From assembly GCF_026340975.1 (NCBI RefSeq), contig NZ_JAPEOS010000001.1, positions 4,621,001 to 4,685,000 on the forward strand: 64,000 nucleotides of DNA, given 5' to 3'. The notes beneath the pieces are model-generated. The model saw only the letters and a program-made list of their open reading frames with translations, was not told where the DNA came from and did no database searches. Source of the DNA: Streptomyces sp. NBC_01214 (GTDB lineage: Bacteria > Actinomycetota > Actinomycetes > Streptomycetales > Streptomycetaceae). Shown one piece after another: positions 26,542 through 35,379 of the stretch. Made by a program: the position numbers and the translations under genes. Numbering within the stretch: the stretch's first letter is position 1; each line of letters starts with the position of its first letter.

Positions 26542-28056
26542 GTGACCGATCCGTTCGGCTTCCTCAGGATCCCCCGCGAGGCCGTTCCGCCCCGCCCCGT
26601 CGAGCAGAGGCTCGGCGACTGGCGCGAGGTCTACGCGGGCCAGGCGCTGCTGCCGCTCGTCTCCCGGCAGGCCGACCGCTGCATGGACTGCGGCATACCG
26701 TTCTGCCACACCGGCTGCCCCCTGGGAAACCTCATACCCGAGTGGAACGCGTACGCCGCCCGCGGCGACTGGCGCGCGGCGTACGAGCGGCTCCACGCGA
26801 CCAACAACTTCCCGGAGGTCACGGGCAGGCTCTGCCCGGCCCCCTGTGAGGACGCCTGTGTCCTCACGATCAACGCGGACCCGGTGACCATCAAGAACGT
26901 CGAGCAGGCGATCGCGGACGTGGGCCTGCAGCGCGGCTACATGTCGCCCAGACCGCCGACGAAGCGCAGCGGCAAGACGGTGGCCGTCATAGGCTCCGGA
27001 CCGGCCGGGCTGGCCGCGGCCCAGCAGCTGACCCGGGCCGGGCACCGCGTCACGGTCCACGAGCGGGCCGACCGGATCGGCGGACTGCTGCGCTACGGCA
27101 TCCCCGAGTTCAAGATGGAGAAGGCCCACCTGGACCGGCGCATCGAGCAGATGCGGGCCGAGGGCACGGTGTTCGTCACGGGTGCGGACGTCGGCGGCGC
27201 GACCGGTGCCGGCGCGGACGAGCTGCGGAGCGGCTGTGACGCCGTCGTCGTCGCGATCGGGGCCGGCGAGCGCCGGGAGCTGCCGGTCCCGGGCCGCGCG
27301 CTGCACGGCATCCACCAGGCCATGGACTATCTGACCTGCGCCAACCGGGTACGGGAGGGCGACTACGCCGTGTCGCCCGTCACCGCCGAAGGCAGGCACG
27401 TGGTCATCGTGGGCGGCGGTGACACCGGCTCCGACTGCCTCGGGACCGCCCTGCGGCAGGGCGCGATCTCCGTGCTCCAGCTCGACATCAATCCCGAGCC
27501 CGGCGCGGGCCGGACCGACGACGAGCCCTGGCCGGTGTACCCGAGGACGTACCGGATCTCCCACGCCCACGAGGAGGCCCGCGGGCGCGAGGGCCGGGAC
27601 CCCAGACTGTTCGCCCGCGCCACCCTGCGCTTCGAGGGGGACGCCGCGGGCCGGGTACGGGCGCTACACCTGACCGCCGTCGAGCCCGTGGCCCGCAGCC
27701 CCCTGGCCGGGACCGAGGACGTCATACCGGCGGGGCTGGTCCTGTTGGCCCTCGGCTTCTCGGGCCCCGAGCGGGCCGGCGACCTGCGCGAGCAGCTGGG
27801 GCTGGAGCTCGACGAGCGCGGCAACTTCGCGCGGGACGCCGGCTTCGCGGCGGGCGGAGGGCGGCGGGTACCGGGAGTGTTCGTCGCGGGCGACGCCGGC
27901 CGGGGGCAGTCGCTGGTGGTGTGGGCCATCGCCGAGGGCCGGGCGGCGGCCGCCGCCGTGGACCGCTACCTGACCGGCTCCACCTGCCTCCCGGCTCCGG
28001 TCGCCGCGCACGACCGCCCGATGACGGCCTTGGGGCGCATGCGCTACGGGCTCTGA
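26542..28056 (+). CDS. gltD: Glutamate synthase small subunit-like oxidoreductase (GltD), orphan
   Basis: 504 residues. The N-terminal domain carries the cysteine clusters CMDCGIPFCHTGCPLGN and CPAPCEDAC that bind two [4Fe-4S] centres; the C-terminal part has FAD (VIGSGPAGLAAAQQL) and NADPH (IVGGGDTGSDCLG) sites and the closing FVAGDAGRGQSLVVWAI. The protein passes NADPH electrons to the large subunit GltB for glutamate synthesis, but no gltB is adjacent; neighbours are a glucanase and a membrane protein. It could be a second GltD copy or a GltD-like partner of another enzyme. GTG start follows GGGAGG. Confidence 0.92.
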   Translation: MTDPFGFLRIPREAVPPRPVEQRLGDWREVYAGQALLPLVSRQADRCMDCGIPFCHTGCPLGNLIPEWNAYAARGDWRAAYERLHATNNFPEVTGRLCPAPCEDACVLTINADPVTIKNVEQAIADVGLQRGYMSPRPPTKRSGKTVAVIGSGPAGLAAAQQLTRAGHRVTVHERADRIGGLLRYGIPEFKMEKAHLDRRIEQMRAEGTVFVTGADVGGATGAGADELRSGCDAVVVAIGAGERRELPVPGRALHGIHQAMDYLTCANRVREGDYAVSPVTAEGRHVVIVGGGDTGSDCLGTALRQGAISVLQLDINPEPGAGRTDDEPWPVYPRTYRISHAHEEARGREGRDPRLFARATLRFEGDAAGRVRALHLTAVEPVARSPLAGTEDVIPAGLVLLALGFSGPERAGDLREQLGLELDERGNFARDAGFAAGGGRRVPGVFVAGDAGRGQSLVVWAIAEGRAAAAAVDRYLTGSTCLPAPVAAHDRPMTALGRMRYGL

Positions 28057-28089
28057 GGCGGGCAGCACGTCGTGACCGACGGTCGACCT

Positions 28090-28136
28090 CCGGTCGGGGG
28101 CGTGCCAGCGAGGGACACGGACACGCCCCGGACCGG
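28090..28136. terminator. Bidirectional terminator between gltD and convergent small genes
   Basis: Fifteen-base arms (CCGGTCGGGGGCGTG and CACGCCCCGGACCGG, one mismatch) around a 17-base loop, located between two convergent stops. Confidence 0.8.
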
Positions 28137-28143
28137 GGCCCGT

Positions 28144-28353
28144 TCACTGACGGTCGGCTGCCCGCGGCTGCGCTGCCCGCGGCTCCGTCCTGTCGATCCA
28201 TGACCACGCGCGGGCGCCGGCGGCCACCACGACCGCGGTCAGGAGGAGTTCGGCCCAGTAGGGCGGGCCGACCAGCACGGGTACGAGGACCAGGACGAGG
28301 ACGGCCAGGGCCGAGGTGGCGACCTTGGCGGCCCACCCGAGCGCGGTGCTCAT
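28144..28353 (-). CDS. Small membrane protein (69 aa)
   Basis: Two hydrophobic stretches (ATSALAVLVLVLVPVLVG and WAELLLTAVVVAAGARAWS) joined by a Pro-Pro-Tyr turn suggest a hairpin in the membrane, followed by a charged tail (RTEPRAAQPRAADRQ). No known family. Its ATG overlaps the stop of the upstream exported-protein gene by four bases, so the two are translationally coupled and probably work together. Confidence 0.7.
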   Translation of the reverse strand: MSTALGWAAKVATSALAVLVLVLVPVLVGPPYWAELLLTAVVVAAGARAWSWIDRTEPRAAQPRAADRQ

Positions 28354-28673
28354 ACGAGCCCGCTCAGGCAGCCGGTGACCCCGCCCGCCACCACACTGGT
28401 GGCGATCTTCTTGGCGGCGTCCTTGTTGACGCGTCCCACGATCAGGGCGGCGGCTCCGCCGATGCCGGCCTTGAGCAGACAGTCCTTGGCCCGCTGGTTC
28501 ATCGGGCGGACGGACAGCAGCCGCTCACAGGCCGCGGCGTCCTTCTTCTTGCCCAGGTAGCAGTTCTTGATGTTGTTCTCCTGGATCACATCGACCGCGT
28601 GGGCGGCAGGTGCCGATGCCAGGAAGGCAGCCGTGGCCATGACCAGGGCGAGACTTCTGTGCTTGGTGCGCAA
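28350..28673 (-). CDS. Small exported protein with cysteine pairs
   Basis: 107 residues from a TTG start: LRTKHRSLALVMATAAFLASAPAAHA reads as a complete signal peptide (basic n-region, hydrophobic core, AHA cleavage), which a start at the internal ATG would truncate. The mature part has CYLG, ACERL, CLLKAG and a C-terminal GGVTGCLSGLV, four cysteines that could form two disulfides, plus a Gly/Ala-rich hydrophobic stretch (GIGGAAALIVGRV). Function unknown; the small size, export and cysteines recall secreted peptides. The TTG start lacks a strong ribosome site, so the exact start is uncertain. Coupled to the membrane protein gene downstream. Confidence 0.65.
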   Translation of the reverse strand: MRTKHRSLALVMATAAFLASAPAAHAVDVIQENNIKNCYLGKKKDAAACERLLSVRPMNQRAKDCLLKAGIGGAAALIVGRVNKDAAKKIATSVVAGGVTGCLSGLV

Positions 28674-29059
28674 GGTGTTTCCCGTGTTGCTCGGTGCCGT
28701 CCGTCCCGTGCACAGGCATTCCGGAGTCCCGGGATGCGGACGCGCCTGGACGGAAGGAGTCGGATGGTGCACGGTCCACGGGCTGCCGGCGTGGCCCGGG
28801 ACGTCACGATCTTCAGCCGGGCCCGGGGGCGAACGGCACCCGTCGACCGGCTGGTTCGACCCCGCCACCGAGCGGGTCGCGCACCGGCCGCCCGGCCGGA
28901 CTCCCGCACCGGCGGGCCGTGTTCGCGTTCCTCTCGGGTGCCGGCCGTCGCGTGGCGGGGCGGGACCTGCGATACCGCTAGGGTGACAGCTGCTTTCCCT
29001 GGGTTCTGACCTGGGGAAAGGCTGGGTCGACTGGGAACGACAGGTGGGAGACCGGTGCG

Positions 29060-29716
29060 GTGGTCCGAGTGATGGTGGTCGACGACGAGGCCCTCGTCCG
29101 GTCCGGGCTCACGATGATCCTCAACGCAGCGGCGGACATCGAGGTGGTGGCGGCCACCGGCGGTGGGCAGGCCCTGGCAGCGGTGGCCGCGTACGCCCCC
29201 GACCTGGTGCTGCTCGACATACGCATGCCCGATGTCGACGGGCTGACCGTCCTCGCGCGGCTGATGGAGCTGCCCGATCCGCCGGTGGTCGCCATGCTCA
29301 CCACCTTCGACTCCGACCAGTACGTCTCCACCGCACTGCGCTCCGGTGCCTCCGGCTTCCTGGTCAAGGACACCGACCCGGACGAACTCGCCCACCAGGT
29401 CAGGTCCCTGGCGGCGGGGGCGATGGCCCTCGCCCCGCAGGTCACCGCCACCGTGATCAGCGGCTACCTCCACCACCGCGGCGAGCAGCGCGCCCTCACC
29501 CACGCGGCCTCCCGGCTCAGCGCCCGCGAACGGGACATCCTCGTGCTGCTGTCACAGGGACTGTCGAACGCCGACATCGGGCGGCGTCTCCACCTGAGCA
29601 TCGGCACCGTCAAGGACTACGTGAGCGCCGTGCTGACCAAACTCGACGTCAGCAACCGCGTCCAGGCCGCCCTGTGGGCGGAGCGCGCCGGCCTGCTCGA
29701 CGGGACGCACGCATGA
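29060..29716 (+). CDS. Two-component response regulator, NarL/LuxR type
   Basis: 218 residues. The receiver domain has VVDDEALVR (acid pocket), the phospho-acceptor D53 in LLDIRMPD and the lysine in GFLVKDT. A LuxR-type helix-turn-helix occupies the C-terminus (LSARERDILVLLSQGLSNADIGRRLHLSIGTVKDYVSAVLTKL). GTG 29060 starts the domain at once; GGAGACC lies upstream. Its stop overlaps the start of the kinase gene (ATGA, 29713-29716), so regulator and kinase are co-translated and form one signalling pair. Target genes are unknown. Confidence 0.95.
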   Translation: MVRVMVVDDEALVRSGLTMILNAAADIEVVAATGGGQALAAVAAYAPDLVLLDIRMPDVDGLTVLARLMELPDPPVVAMLTTFDSDQYVSTALRSGASGFLVKDTDPDELAHQVRSLAAGAMALAPQVTATVISGYLHHRGEQRALTHAASRLSARERDILVLLSQGLSNADIGRRLHLSIGTVKDYVSAVLTKLDVSNRVQAALWAERAGLLDGTHA

Positions 29717-30930
29717 GCGCCAGCACGGCTCCGGACGGACCCGGGCGCGTGGCACGTACCCGACGCACCCTGGAGGCCCGCGCCCTGGACCCCCGCGCGG
29801 TGGACGCGGGACTGGCAGCCGCCGCGCTGGCCGACGCGTGGGTGTTCGCCGCGACCGGCACATGGGCGGATGCCGCTCCCGGGGCCGCCGCCGCCCTGGC
29901 CCTGCTGGCACGCCGCCGTTGGCCGGTTGCGGTGTTCGTGTTCGCCCTGCTCGCCGTGCAACTCGGACACAACGTCCTGGCCGCCCTCGCCGCCCTCTTC
30001 TCCCTGGCCGAGCAGCACCGCACCCGCAGGGCGCTGGTCGGGTGCGTACTGGCGTACGGGATCGGCGCGAACCTGCCGGACATCGGCCCGTACGAGGTCG
30101 CCCACCCCTCGGAGATCGCCGTCGTCGTCGGCTACTCACTCACCGCCGCAGGAGTGGCGGTGGCTCTCGGCCGACTCGTACTCACCCGCCGCGAACTCGC
30201 CCAGAACATGGAGGAGCTGCGCGCGGCGCAGGAACACCAGCGCGAGCTCCACGCCCAGCAGGTGCTCGCGCGCGAACGCGCCCATCTGGCCCGGGAAATG
30301 CACGACGTGGTCTCCCACCAGGTCAGCCTCATCGCGGTCCGCGCCGGCGCCCTACAGGTGTCCGCCGACGACCCGGACACCAAGGAGACGGCCCGCACCA
30401 TCCGCACCCTGAGCGCGGCCACACTGGACGAACTGCGCCACATGGTCGCCGTGCTGCGCGCCCCGGGCAGCAGCGCCCAAGGCCCCGACCCGCGGCTGAC
30501 GTCACAGCCGCAGCCCGCCCTGGACCGGCTCGACGGCCTGATCGCGGACAGCGGACTGGACGTGACGCTGACGGGCGAGGTCCCCCGCGACGCGAGCCCC
30601 GCCGTCGAACGCGCCGCCTACCGGACCGTCCAGGAGGCCCTGACCAACGTACGCAAACACGCGCCCGGTTCGACCGTCGTGGTCGAGTTCCGCCGGCCCG
30701 GACCCGCCCTCGAGGTGACGGTCACCAACACCAAGGCCCGCCAGCCCGCCCTGGCGCTGCCCAGCGCGCGACACGGACTGATCGGACTGCGCGAACGAGC
30801 CGAACACCTCGGCGGCACCCTCTCCGACGGGCCCACCCCCGACGGCGGCTACCGCCTGCACCTGCAGATCCCCCCACGCGGAACGCGCCCCCTGGCGACG
30901 GCCGACGCGCCCCGGCGCAGCCCGCAATGA
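29713..30930 (+). CDS. Sensor histidine kinase (HisKA_3/DesK type)
   Basis: 405 residues. Hydrophobic segments between residues about 35 and 155 (roughly four helices) form the membrane sensor. A coiled linker (RRELAQNMEELRAAQEHQRELHAQQ) leads to the HisKA_3 dimerisation helix with H197 in REMHDVVSHQVSLI. The ATPase domain has N-box ALTNVRKHAPGS and G-box ARHGLIGLRERAEHLGG. Cognate to the LuxR-type regulator encoded just upstream with a four-base overlap; signal unknown, since there is no extracytoplasmic domain. Confidence 0.94.
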   Translation: MSASTAPDGPGRVARTRRTLEARALDPRAVDAGLAAAALADAWVFAATGTWADAAPGAAAALALLARRRWPVAVFVFALLAVQLGHNVLAALAALFSLAEQHRTRRALVGCVLAYGIGANLPDIGPYEVAHPSEIAVVVGYSLTAAGVAVALGRLVLTRRELAQNMEELRAAQEHQRELHAQQVLARERAHLAREMHDVVSHQVSLIAVRAGALQVSADDPDTKETARTIRTLSAATLDELRHMVAVLRAPGSSAQGPDPRLTSQPQPALDRLDGLIADSGLDVTLTGEVPRDASPAVERAAYRTVQEALTNVRKHAPGSTVVVEFRRPGPALEVTVTNTKARQPALALPSARHGLIGLRERAEHLGGTLSDGPTPDGGYRLHLQIPPRGTRPLATADAPRRSPQ

Positions 30931-31390
30931 CCGCCCGGTCGGCAGGGGGCCTCGTCGGGTGTGCAATGGTCCGTTGCGACTCGGTGGTGCTCATGCCACG
31001 CCTCCCGGTGGGGCAGGGTGCAGGTGCGCCGCCGCCGGCAGGACGGGGAGCGCCGGGCCGTAATGAGCGTTCTGCGGCGACGCCGTTCATGCCGGTGGTC
31101 CCACGTCGGTCACGTGAGGAAGCCGTCGTTCCGCCGGCTGCGCGATGTGGTGAACACCATGTTGCTGCACGCAGCACCGCTGCGTGCGCACGCCACACGT
31201 GCGCGGCCCCCGCCACGACCGGGGCGCCGCGCTCACCGGAGGTACGCGGACGAGTGAGAGGTCCGCATCGGCCGGCACGGGACGACGCACGCGCGGAAGC
31301 GGAGGACGACCGGGACCGTACGGACCCGGGTGGCCGCCCCCGCTCTGCGGCACGACGGCCCGCGGTCGGGTTCGGTGCTGCTCGGGGCGG
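30931..31390. other. Intergenic region without a supported gene
   Basis: About 460 bases after the kinase gene, facing the convergent SGNH hydrolase. Only Arg-rich frames without ribosome sites are present (for example around 31063-31257). An imperfect inverted repeat near 31163-31190 (TGCTGCACGCAGCACCGCTGCGTGCG-like) could help terminate transcription. Confidence 0.5.
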
Positions 31391-32188
31391 TCAGGGGTGA
31401 AGGGCCTCCAGCAGGGCGGCAGCCACGGCGCGTTGGCCGGAGGGGGTGAGGTGGAGGCCGTCGGCCTCATGGTGGCCGCGCGCCGCGCCGCGCGTGTCGA
31501 CCACCGGCTCCGGCCGCGCCAGCAGGAAGTCGGCCACGGCGTCGAGGTCCGCATCGGACCAGCTCAGGCCGGCCCGCCGGAAGTGCTCGTACCGTTCCAC
31601 TAGGACGGGGTCCATGCGCGTCGGGGTGAGCCAGACCCACCGGGCCCCCGTCCGGGCCACCGCCAGGTCGTGCAGGGCGATCAGATTGCGGCAGGTCTCG
31701 GCGGGGCCGACGAGCGGGGTGCGGTCGATGCGCTGCACGTCGTTCGCGCCGAGCATGCACAACACCCAGTCGGGCCGCTGGAATCCCAGCACCGGCAGCT
31801 GCTGCGCCAGGGCCTGGGTGGTGGTGCTCCCCGAGACGGCCAGATTGGTGCACCGCACGCCCTCGGGGAGCAGGTGCCGCAGGATCTCGAACCAGGAGAG
31901 CCGGTCTGCGGTGGTGCTCTCGCCCAGGGCCACGACGTGCTCACCCGGCCGGAACGGCAGTGCGGCGATCTGAGCGGCCGCGCCCGGCTCGGCCGACAGT
32001 GCGGCCGCCGCTTCCCGGTTGCGCTCGTCGAACTGCTCCAGCCGGCCCCGGTAGTCCCCGGCGTCGGTCCCGAACAGGGCGGCCAGCACCGGCTCGTCGA
32101 GCGGCCCCAGGTGGCGCAGGAGCTTCTCCGGCTGGTGGAACCGCAGCAGACGCTGCGCCTGGGCGGTGTTCCGGTCGGTGGTGGTCAT
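31391..32188 (-). CDS. SGNH/GDSL-type hydrolase
   Basis: 265 residues. SGNH blocks are readable: VVALGESTTADRLSW (serine block, G-E-S instead of G-D-S), LAVSGSTTTQ (glycine block), CMLGANDVQR (asparagine block) and the terminal DGLHLTPSGQRAV (Asp-His block). These enzymes are esterases, lipases or deacetylases with a Ser-His catalytic centre. No signal peptide, so cytoplasmic. ATG 32188 follows AGGAAGG. One base separates it from the stop of the membrane protein gene upstream, so they share an operon under the divergent MarR promoter region. Confidence 0.85.
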   Translation of the reverse strand: MTTTDRNTAQAQRLLRFHQPEKLLRHLGPLDEPVLAALFGTDAGDYRGRLEQFDERNREAAAALSAEPGAAAQIAALPFRPGEHVVALGESTTADRLSWFEILRHLLPEGVRCTNLAVSGSTTTQALAQQLPVLGFQRPDWVLCMLGANDVQRIDRTPLVGPAETCRNLIALHDLAVARTGARWVWLTPTRMDPVLVERYEHFRRAGLSWSDADLDAVADFLLARPEPVVDTRGAARGHHEADGLHLTPSGQRAVAAALLEALHP

Positions 32189-32189
32189 G

Positions 32190-32918
32190 TCAGCCTTCCT
32201 CAGAGACGCGGACGCGGACGCCGGCACGGTTGCGCGGCAGCAGGAAGCCCACCGCGATCAGCCAGGCCAGCCCGGTGAAGCGGGCGACCGGCAGGAGCAG
32301 GGCGGCGTCCTCGCTCAGGAGGACGAGGGTGGCCAGCTCGGCGACGGCGGCCACGGCGAGACCCGCGACGGCCAGTGCCCGCGGCAGGAGCCCGGCCAGC
32401 AGCCCGGGTACGGCGATCCCGGCGACGAGCAGGCCCAGCAGGACCACGTGGCCGGGGCCGCCCAGGCCGAACGCCAGGTACTGCAGGGCTCGTACGAGCT
32501 CCGGCCGCTGTGCCACCTCGGCGTGGGACAGGACCCAGGTGACCAGGCCGGAGCAGGCCAGGAAGGCGGCGGCGAGCACCCCGCCGGCGAGGGCGATGGT
32601 GGCGCCGGGCGCCCGGATCCCGAGCCGGCCCAGGCGGGCCGAGACGGTTGCGGCGTAGATGGCCAGGGGGACGGAGGCGGCGAACTGCAGGGCCCCGGAT
32701 GCGCGGACCGCGTCCCCGTGGTCGAGGAAGTACGCGGTGATCGCGTCCGTGTCGCCGAACGGCGACGGGAACGGATCGCCGCCGGCCAGCAGGGTGCTGA
32801 GGACGAGACCACCGAGGAACAGGGCGGTGAAGACCACGGCGAGGACGCCGGGCGGCGGCCCGGACTGCGGGGCGGTGGTGCGGGTGTTGCGCGGGACACG
32901 GCTCTCGATCGCTTCCAC
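32190..32918 (-). CDS. Multi-pass membrane protein (DUF4386-like)
   Basis: 242 residues from GTG 32918. About six hydrophobic segments are visible (GVLAVVFTALFLGGLVLSTL, ASGALQFAASVPLAIYAA, ALAGGVLAAAFLACSGLVTW, GPGHVVLLGLLVAGIAV, ALAVAGLAVAAVAELATLVL, TGLAWLIAVGFLLP). The pattern and the Asp-rich first loop (DPFPSPFGDTDAITAYF) fit DUF4386-type membrane proteins of unknown function. First gene of the operon with the SGNH hydrolase. It is divergent from the MarR gene with an inverted repeat between, so MarR probably represses it. Confidence 0.82.
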   Translation of the reverse strand: MEAIESRVPRNTRTTAPQSGPPPGVLAVVFTALFLGGLVLSTLLAGGDPFPSPFGDTDAITAYFLDHGDAVRASGALQFAASVPLAIYAATVSARLGRLGIRAPGATIALAGGVLAAAFLACSGLVTWVLSHAEVAQRPELVRALQYLAFGLGGPGHVVLLGLLVAGIAVPGLLAGLLPRALAVAGLAVAAVAELATLVLLSEDAALLLPVARFTGLAWLIAVGFLLPRNRAGVRVRVSEEG

Positions 32919-32943
32919 GGCACAATCCGTTCTTGAGGAGAAC

Positions 32944-32961
32944 GATTCACTGCGGTGAATC
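32944..32961. promoter_or_regulatory. Candidate MarR operator
   Basis: GATTCAC-TGCG-GTGAATC, two perfect seven-base arms around a four-base spacer, in the 68-bp gap between the divergent membrane-protein and MarR starts. Arm length and spacing fit a winged-helix dimer site. Confidence 0.72.
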
Positions 32962-32974
32962 ATTGCGTGTCGCG

Positions 32975-32987
32975 TACGATAGCCGCG
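32975..32987 (+). promoter_or_regulatory. Candidate -10 box giving a leaderless MarR message
   Basis: TACGAT (32975-32980) ends six bases before the GTG at 32987, the distance expected for transcription to begin at the start codon itself. No ribosome site precedes the GTG, which agrees with a leaderless mRNA, common in Streptomyces. The -35 would overlap the operator. Confidence 0.5.
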
Positions 32988-33514
32988 TGAACACCGCCCG
33001 GCAACCAGATCCCTCCCCGGCCCCGGCCCAGGCGCCGGCTCCGCGCGGAGCGGCCTTCCTCCTCGCCCAGATCGGTGCCCACGCCGCGGGGCGGTTCGCG
33101 GAGCGCGTCGCCACCCTGGGGCTCACCCCCGCCGACGTCGGCCTGCTGCGGATGGTCGCCGGGCAGCCCGGCCGCAGTCAGCGCGCGCTCGCCGAAGACC
33201 TGGGGGTCGTACCCAGTCGAGTGGTCGCCCTGATCGACGTCCTGGAGGACAAACGCCTCGTCGAGCGGCGGCGCAGCGCCGAGGACCGCCGCAACTACGA
33301 ACTGCACCTCACTTCCGAGGGGCGACGGACCCTCGGCGCGGTGTCCCGGGCGGCGGCCACCCACGAGGATGACCTGCTGGCCGCCCTCGACCCCGACGGG
33401 CGGGCCCGGCTTCTGGAACTCCTCGAACGCGTCGCGGCGCAGCAGGAACTGACGCCGGGTGTGCACCCCGGCTACCGCACGCTCGCGAAACCGGCGGCGA
33501 AGCGGAAGGGCTGA
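32987..33514 (+). CDS. MarR family transcriptional regulator
   Basis: 175 residues. Winged helix typical of MarR: GLTPADVGLLRMVAGQPGRSQRALAEDLGVVPSRVVALIDVLEDKRLVERRRSAEDRRNYE, with the wing arginines DRRN. A Pro/Ala-rich N-terminal tail (residues 5-20) precedes it. Such dimers repress neighbours and are released by small phenolic or lipid ligands. The divergent membrane-protein/SGNH operon and the inverted repeat between them make that operon the likely target along with its own promoter. Confidence 0.92.
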   Translation: MNTARQPDPSPAPAQAPAPRGAAFLLAQIGAHAAGRFAERVATLGLTPADVGLLRMVAGQPGRSQRALAEDLGVVPSRVVALIDVLEDKRLVERRRSAEDRRNYELHLTSEGRRTLGAVSRAAATHEDDLLAALDPDGRARLLELLERVAAQQELTPGVHPGYRTLAKPAAKRKG

Positions 33515-33735
33515 GGACCGACGCGCGGTTGCTTCCGGGGGCGGTCGGTAGGCGTGCGGGCCGGCCCGGCCGTGCACCGGTGACGCAGCCGGTCGCGCGC
33601 AGCAGTACGGCACGGTCACCGACCGTCGACCGCCCGGGCGTTCCCTTCCTTCGCGTGCCCCGACCTGCGCCGTCCGCATCTCGCCCGGAGGGCCGTAGCC
33701 GTACCGGCCGCCCCCGGACCACCGCCCCGGCAGGG

Positions 33736-35379
33736 TCAGGCGCTACCGGCCGCGGCCTCCTCCGCGAGCAGGCGGGTCGCCATCGCGCGCATCTCGATCT
33801 TGCGGATCTTCCCGGTGACGGTCATCGGGAACTCCTCCACGACGTGGACGTAGCGGGGGATCTTGAAGTGGGCGAGCCGCCCCGCGCAGTACGCGCGCAC
33901 GGCCTGCGCGGTCAGCGGCGCGGCCCCCTCGCGCATCCGCACCCACGCCATCAGCTCCTCCCCGTACTTCGGGTCGGGCACCCCGATGACCTGGACGTCC
34001 ATGACGTCGGGATGGGCGTGGAGGAACTCCTCGATCTCGCGCGGGTAGAGGTTCTCGCCTCCCCGGATCACCATGTCCTTGATCCGTCCGGTGATGCTCA
34101 GATAGCCGTCACCGTCCATGACCGCCAGGTCGCCGGTGTGCATCCAACCCCCCGCGTCGACGGCCTCGGCGGTCTTCTCGGGCTCGCCCCAGTAGCCGAG
34201 CATCACCGAGTAGCCCCGGGTGCACAGTTCTCCCGGAGTGCCGCGCGGGACGGTCAGTCCGGACTGCGGATCGACCACCTTGACCTCCAGGTGCGGGCCG
34301 ACCCGGCCCACCGTGGAGACCCGGCGCTCGACCGAGTCGTCCACACGCGTCTGCGTGGACACGGGAGAGGTCTCCGTCATGCCGTAACAGATGGAGACCT
34401 CGGCCATCCCCATCCGCTCGATGACCTCGGTCATGACCTCCACCGGACAGGGCGAACCCGCCATGATCCCGGTGCGCAGGCTCGACAGGTCGTACCCGTC
34501 GAACCCGGGCGCGGCCAGCTCGGCGATGAACATCGTGGGCACCCCGTACAGGGAGGTGCAGGCCTCCGCCTCCACCGCCGCCAGCGTCGCGGCCGGGTCG
34601 AAGGCGGGCGCGGGGATCACCATCGCCGCACCGTGGCTGGTACAGGCGAGGTTGCCCATCACCATCCCGAAGCAGTGGTAGAAGGGGACCGGGATGCACA
34701 CCCGGTCGCGTTCGTCGTAGCCGCACAGCTCGCCCACGAAGAAGCCGTTGTTGAGGATGTTGTGGTGCGAGAGGGTGGCGCCCTTGGGGAAGCCGGTGGT
34801 GCCCGAGGTGTACTGGATGTTGATCGGGTCGTCCGGGCCCAGTGCGGCCTGTGCCCGCGCGAGTGCGGCCGGATCGGCGCCGCGCCCGCGTTCCAGCAGT
34901 GCCTCCCACCGCGGCCCGTCGAACAGGACGGTGAACTCCAGCCCCGGGCAGCGCGGCCGGACCTCCTCGATCATCGCCGCGTAGTCGGAGGTCTTGAAGC
35001 GCTCCGCCGCGACCAGCAGCCGGATGCCGGACTGCCCCAGCACGTACTCCAACTCGTGGGAGCGGTAAGCGGGGTTCACGGTGACCAGGATCGCCCCGAT
35101 CTTCGCGGTGGCGTACTGCACCAGCGTCCACTCGGCCCGGTTGGGCGCCCAGATGCCGACCCGGTCGCCCCGGACGATCCCGAGGTCCAGCAGCCCGAGG
35201 GCCAGGGCGTCCACCTCGGCGGCCAGTTCTGCGTACGTCCACCGGCGGCCGGCAGCCACGTCCACGAGGGCGTCCCGGTCGGGGAGGCGCCGTGCGGTCC
35301 GATCGAGGTTGTCCCCGATCGTCTCGCGGAGCAGCGGGACTTCGGAACTCCCGGACGCACGACTCGACGCTACGGACAC
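33736..35379 (-). CDS. AMP-dependent acyl-CoA synthetase (fatty acid-CoA ligase)
   Basis: 547 residues of the ANL superfamily. The phosphate loop is YTSGTTGFPKGATL; other core motifs are CYGMTETSPVS (A5-like), GWMHTGDLAVMDGDGYL (A7), GRIKDMVIRGGENLYPREIE (A8 hinge) and the catalytic lysine in MTVTGKIRKIEM (A10). It activates a medium- or long-chain carboxylate as an acyl-AMP and then acyl-CoA. GTG 35379 has GGAGG five to six bases upstream; the frame stays open further but is Arg-rich. Located between MarR and Stealth genes with no obvious beta-oxidation partners. Confidence 0.93.
   Translation of the reverse strand: MSVASSRASGSSEVPLLRETIGDNLDRTARRLPDRDALVDVAAGRRWTYAELAAEVDALALGLLDLGIVRGDRVGIWAPNRAEWTLVQYATAKIGAILVTVNPAYRSHELEYVLGQSGIRLLVAAERFKTSDYAAMIEEVRPRCPGLEFTVLFDGPRWEALLERGRGADPAALARAQAALGPDDPINIQYTSGTTGFPKGATLSHHNILNNGFFVGELCGYDERDRVCIPVPFYHCFGMVMGNLACTSHGAAMVIPAPAFDPAATLAAVEAEACTSLYGVPTMFIAELAAPGFDGYDLSSLRTGIMAGSPCPVEVMTEVIERMGMAEVSICYGMTETSPVSTQTRVDDSVERRVSTVGRVGPHLEVKVVDPQSGLTVPRGTPGELCTRGYSVMLGYWGEPEKTAEAVDAGGWMHTGDLAVMDGDGYLSITGRIKDMVIRGGENLYPREIEEFLHAHPDVMDVQVIGVPDPKYGEELMAWVRMREGAAPLTAQAVRAYCAGRLAHFKIPRYVHVVEEFPMTVTGKIRKIEMRAMATRLLAEEAAAGSA

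Noticed and set aside
31063..31257. Small Arg-rich frame after the histidine kinase
   Set aside because: No ribosome site; translation is almost only Arg, Pro, Ala and His.
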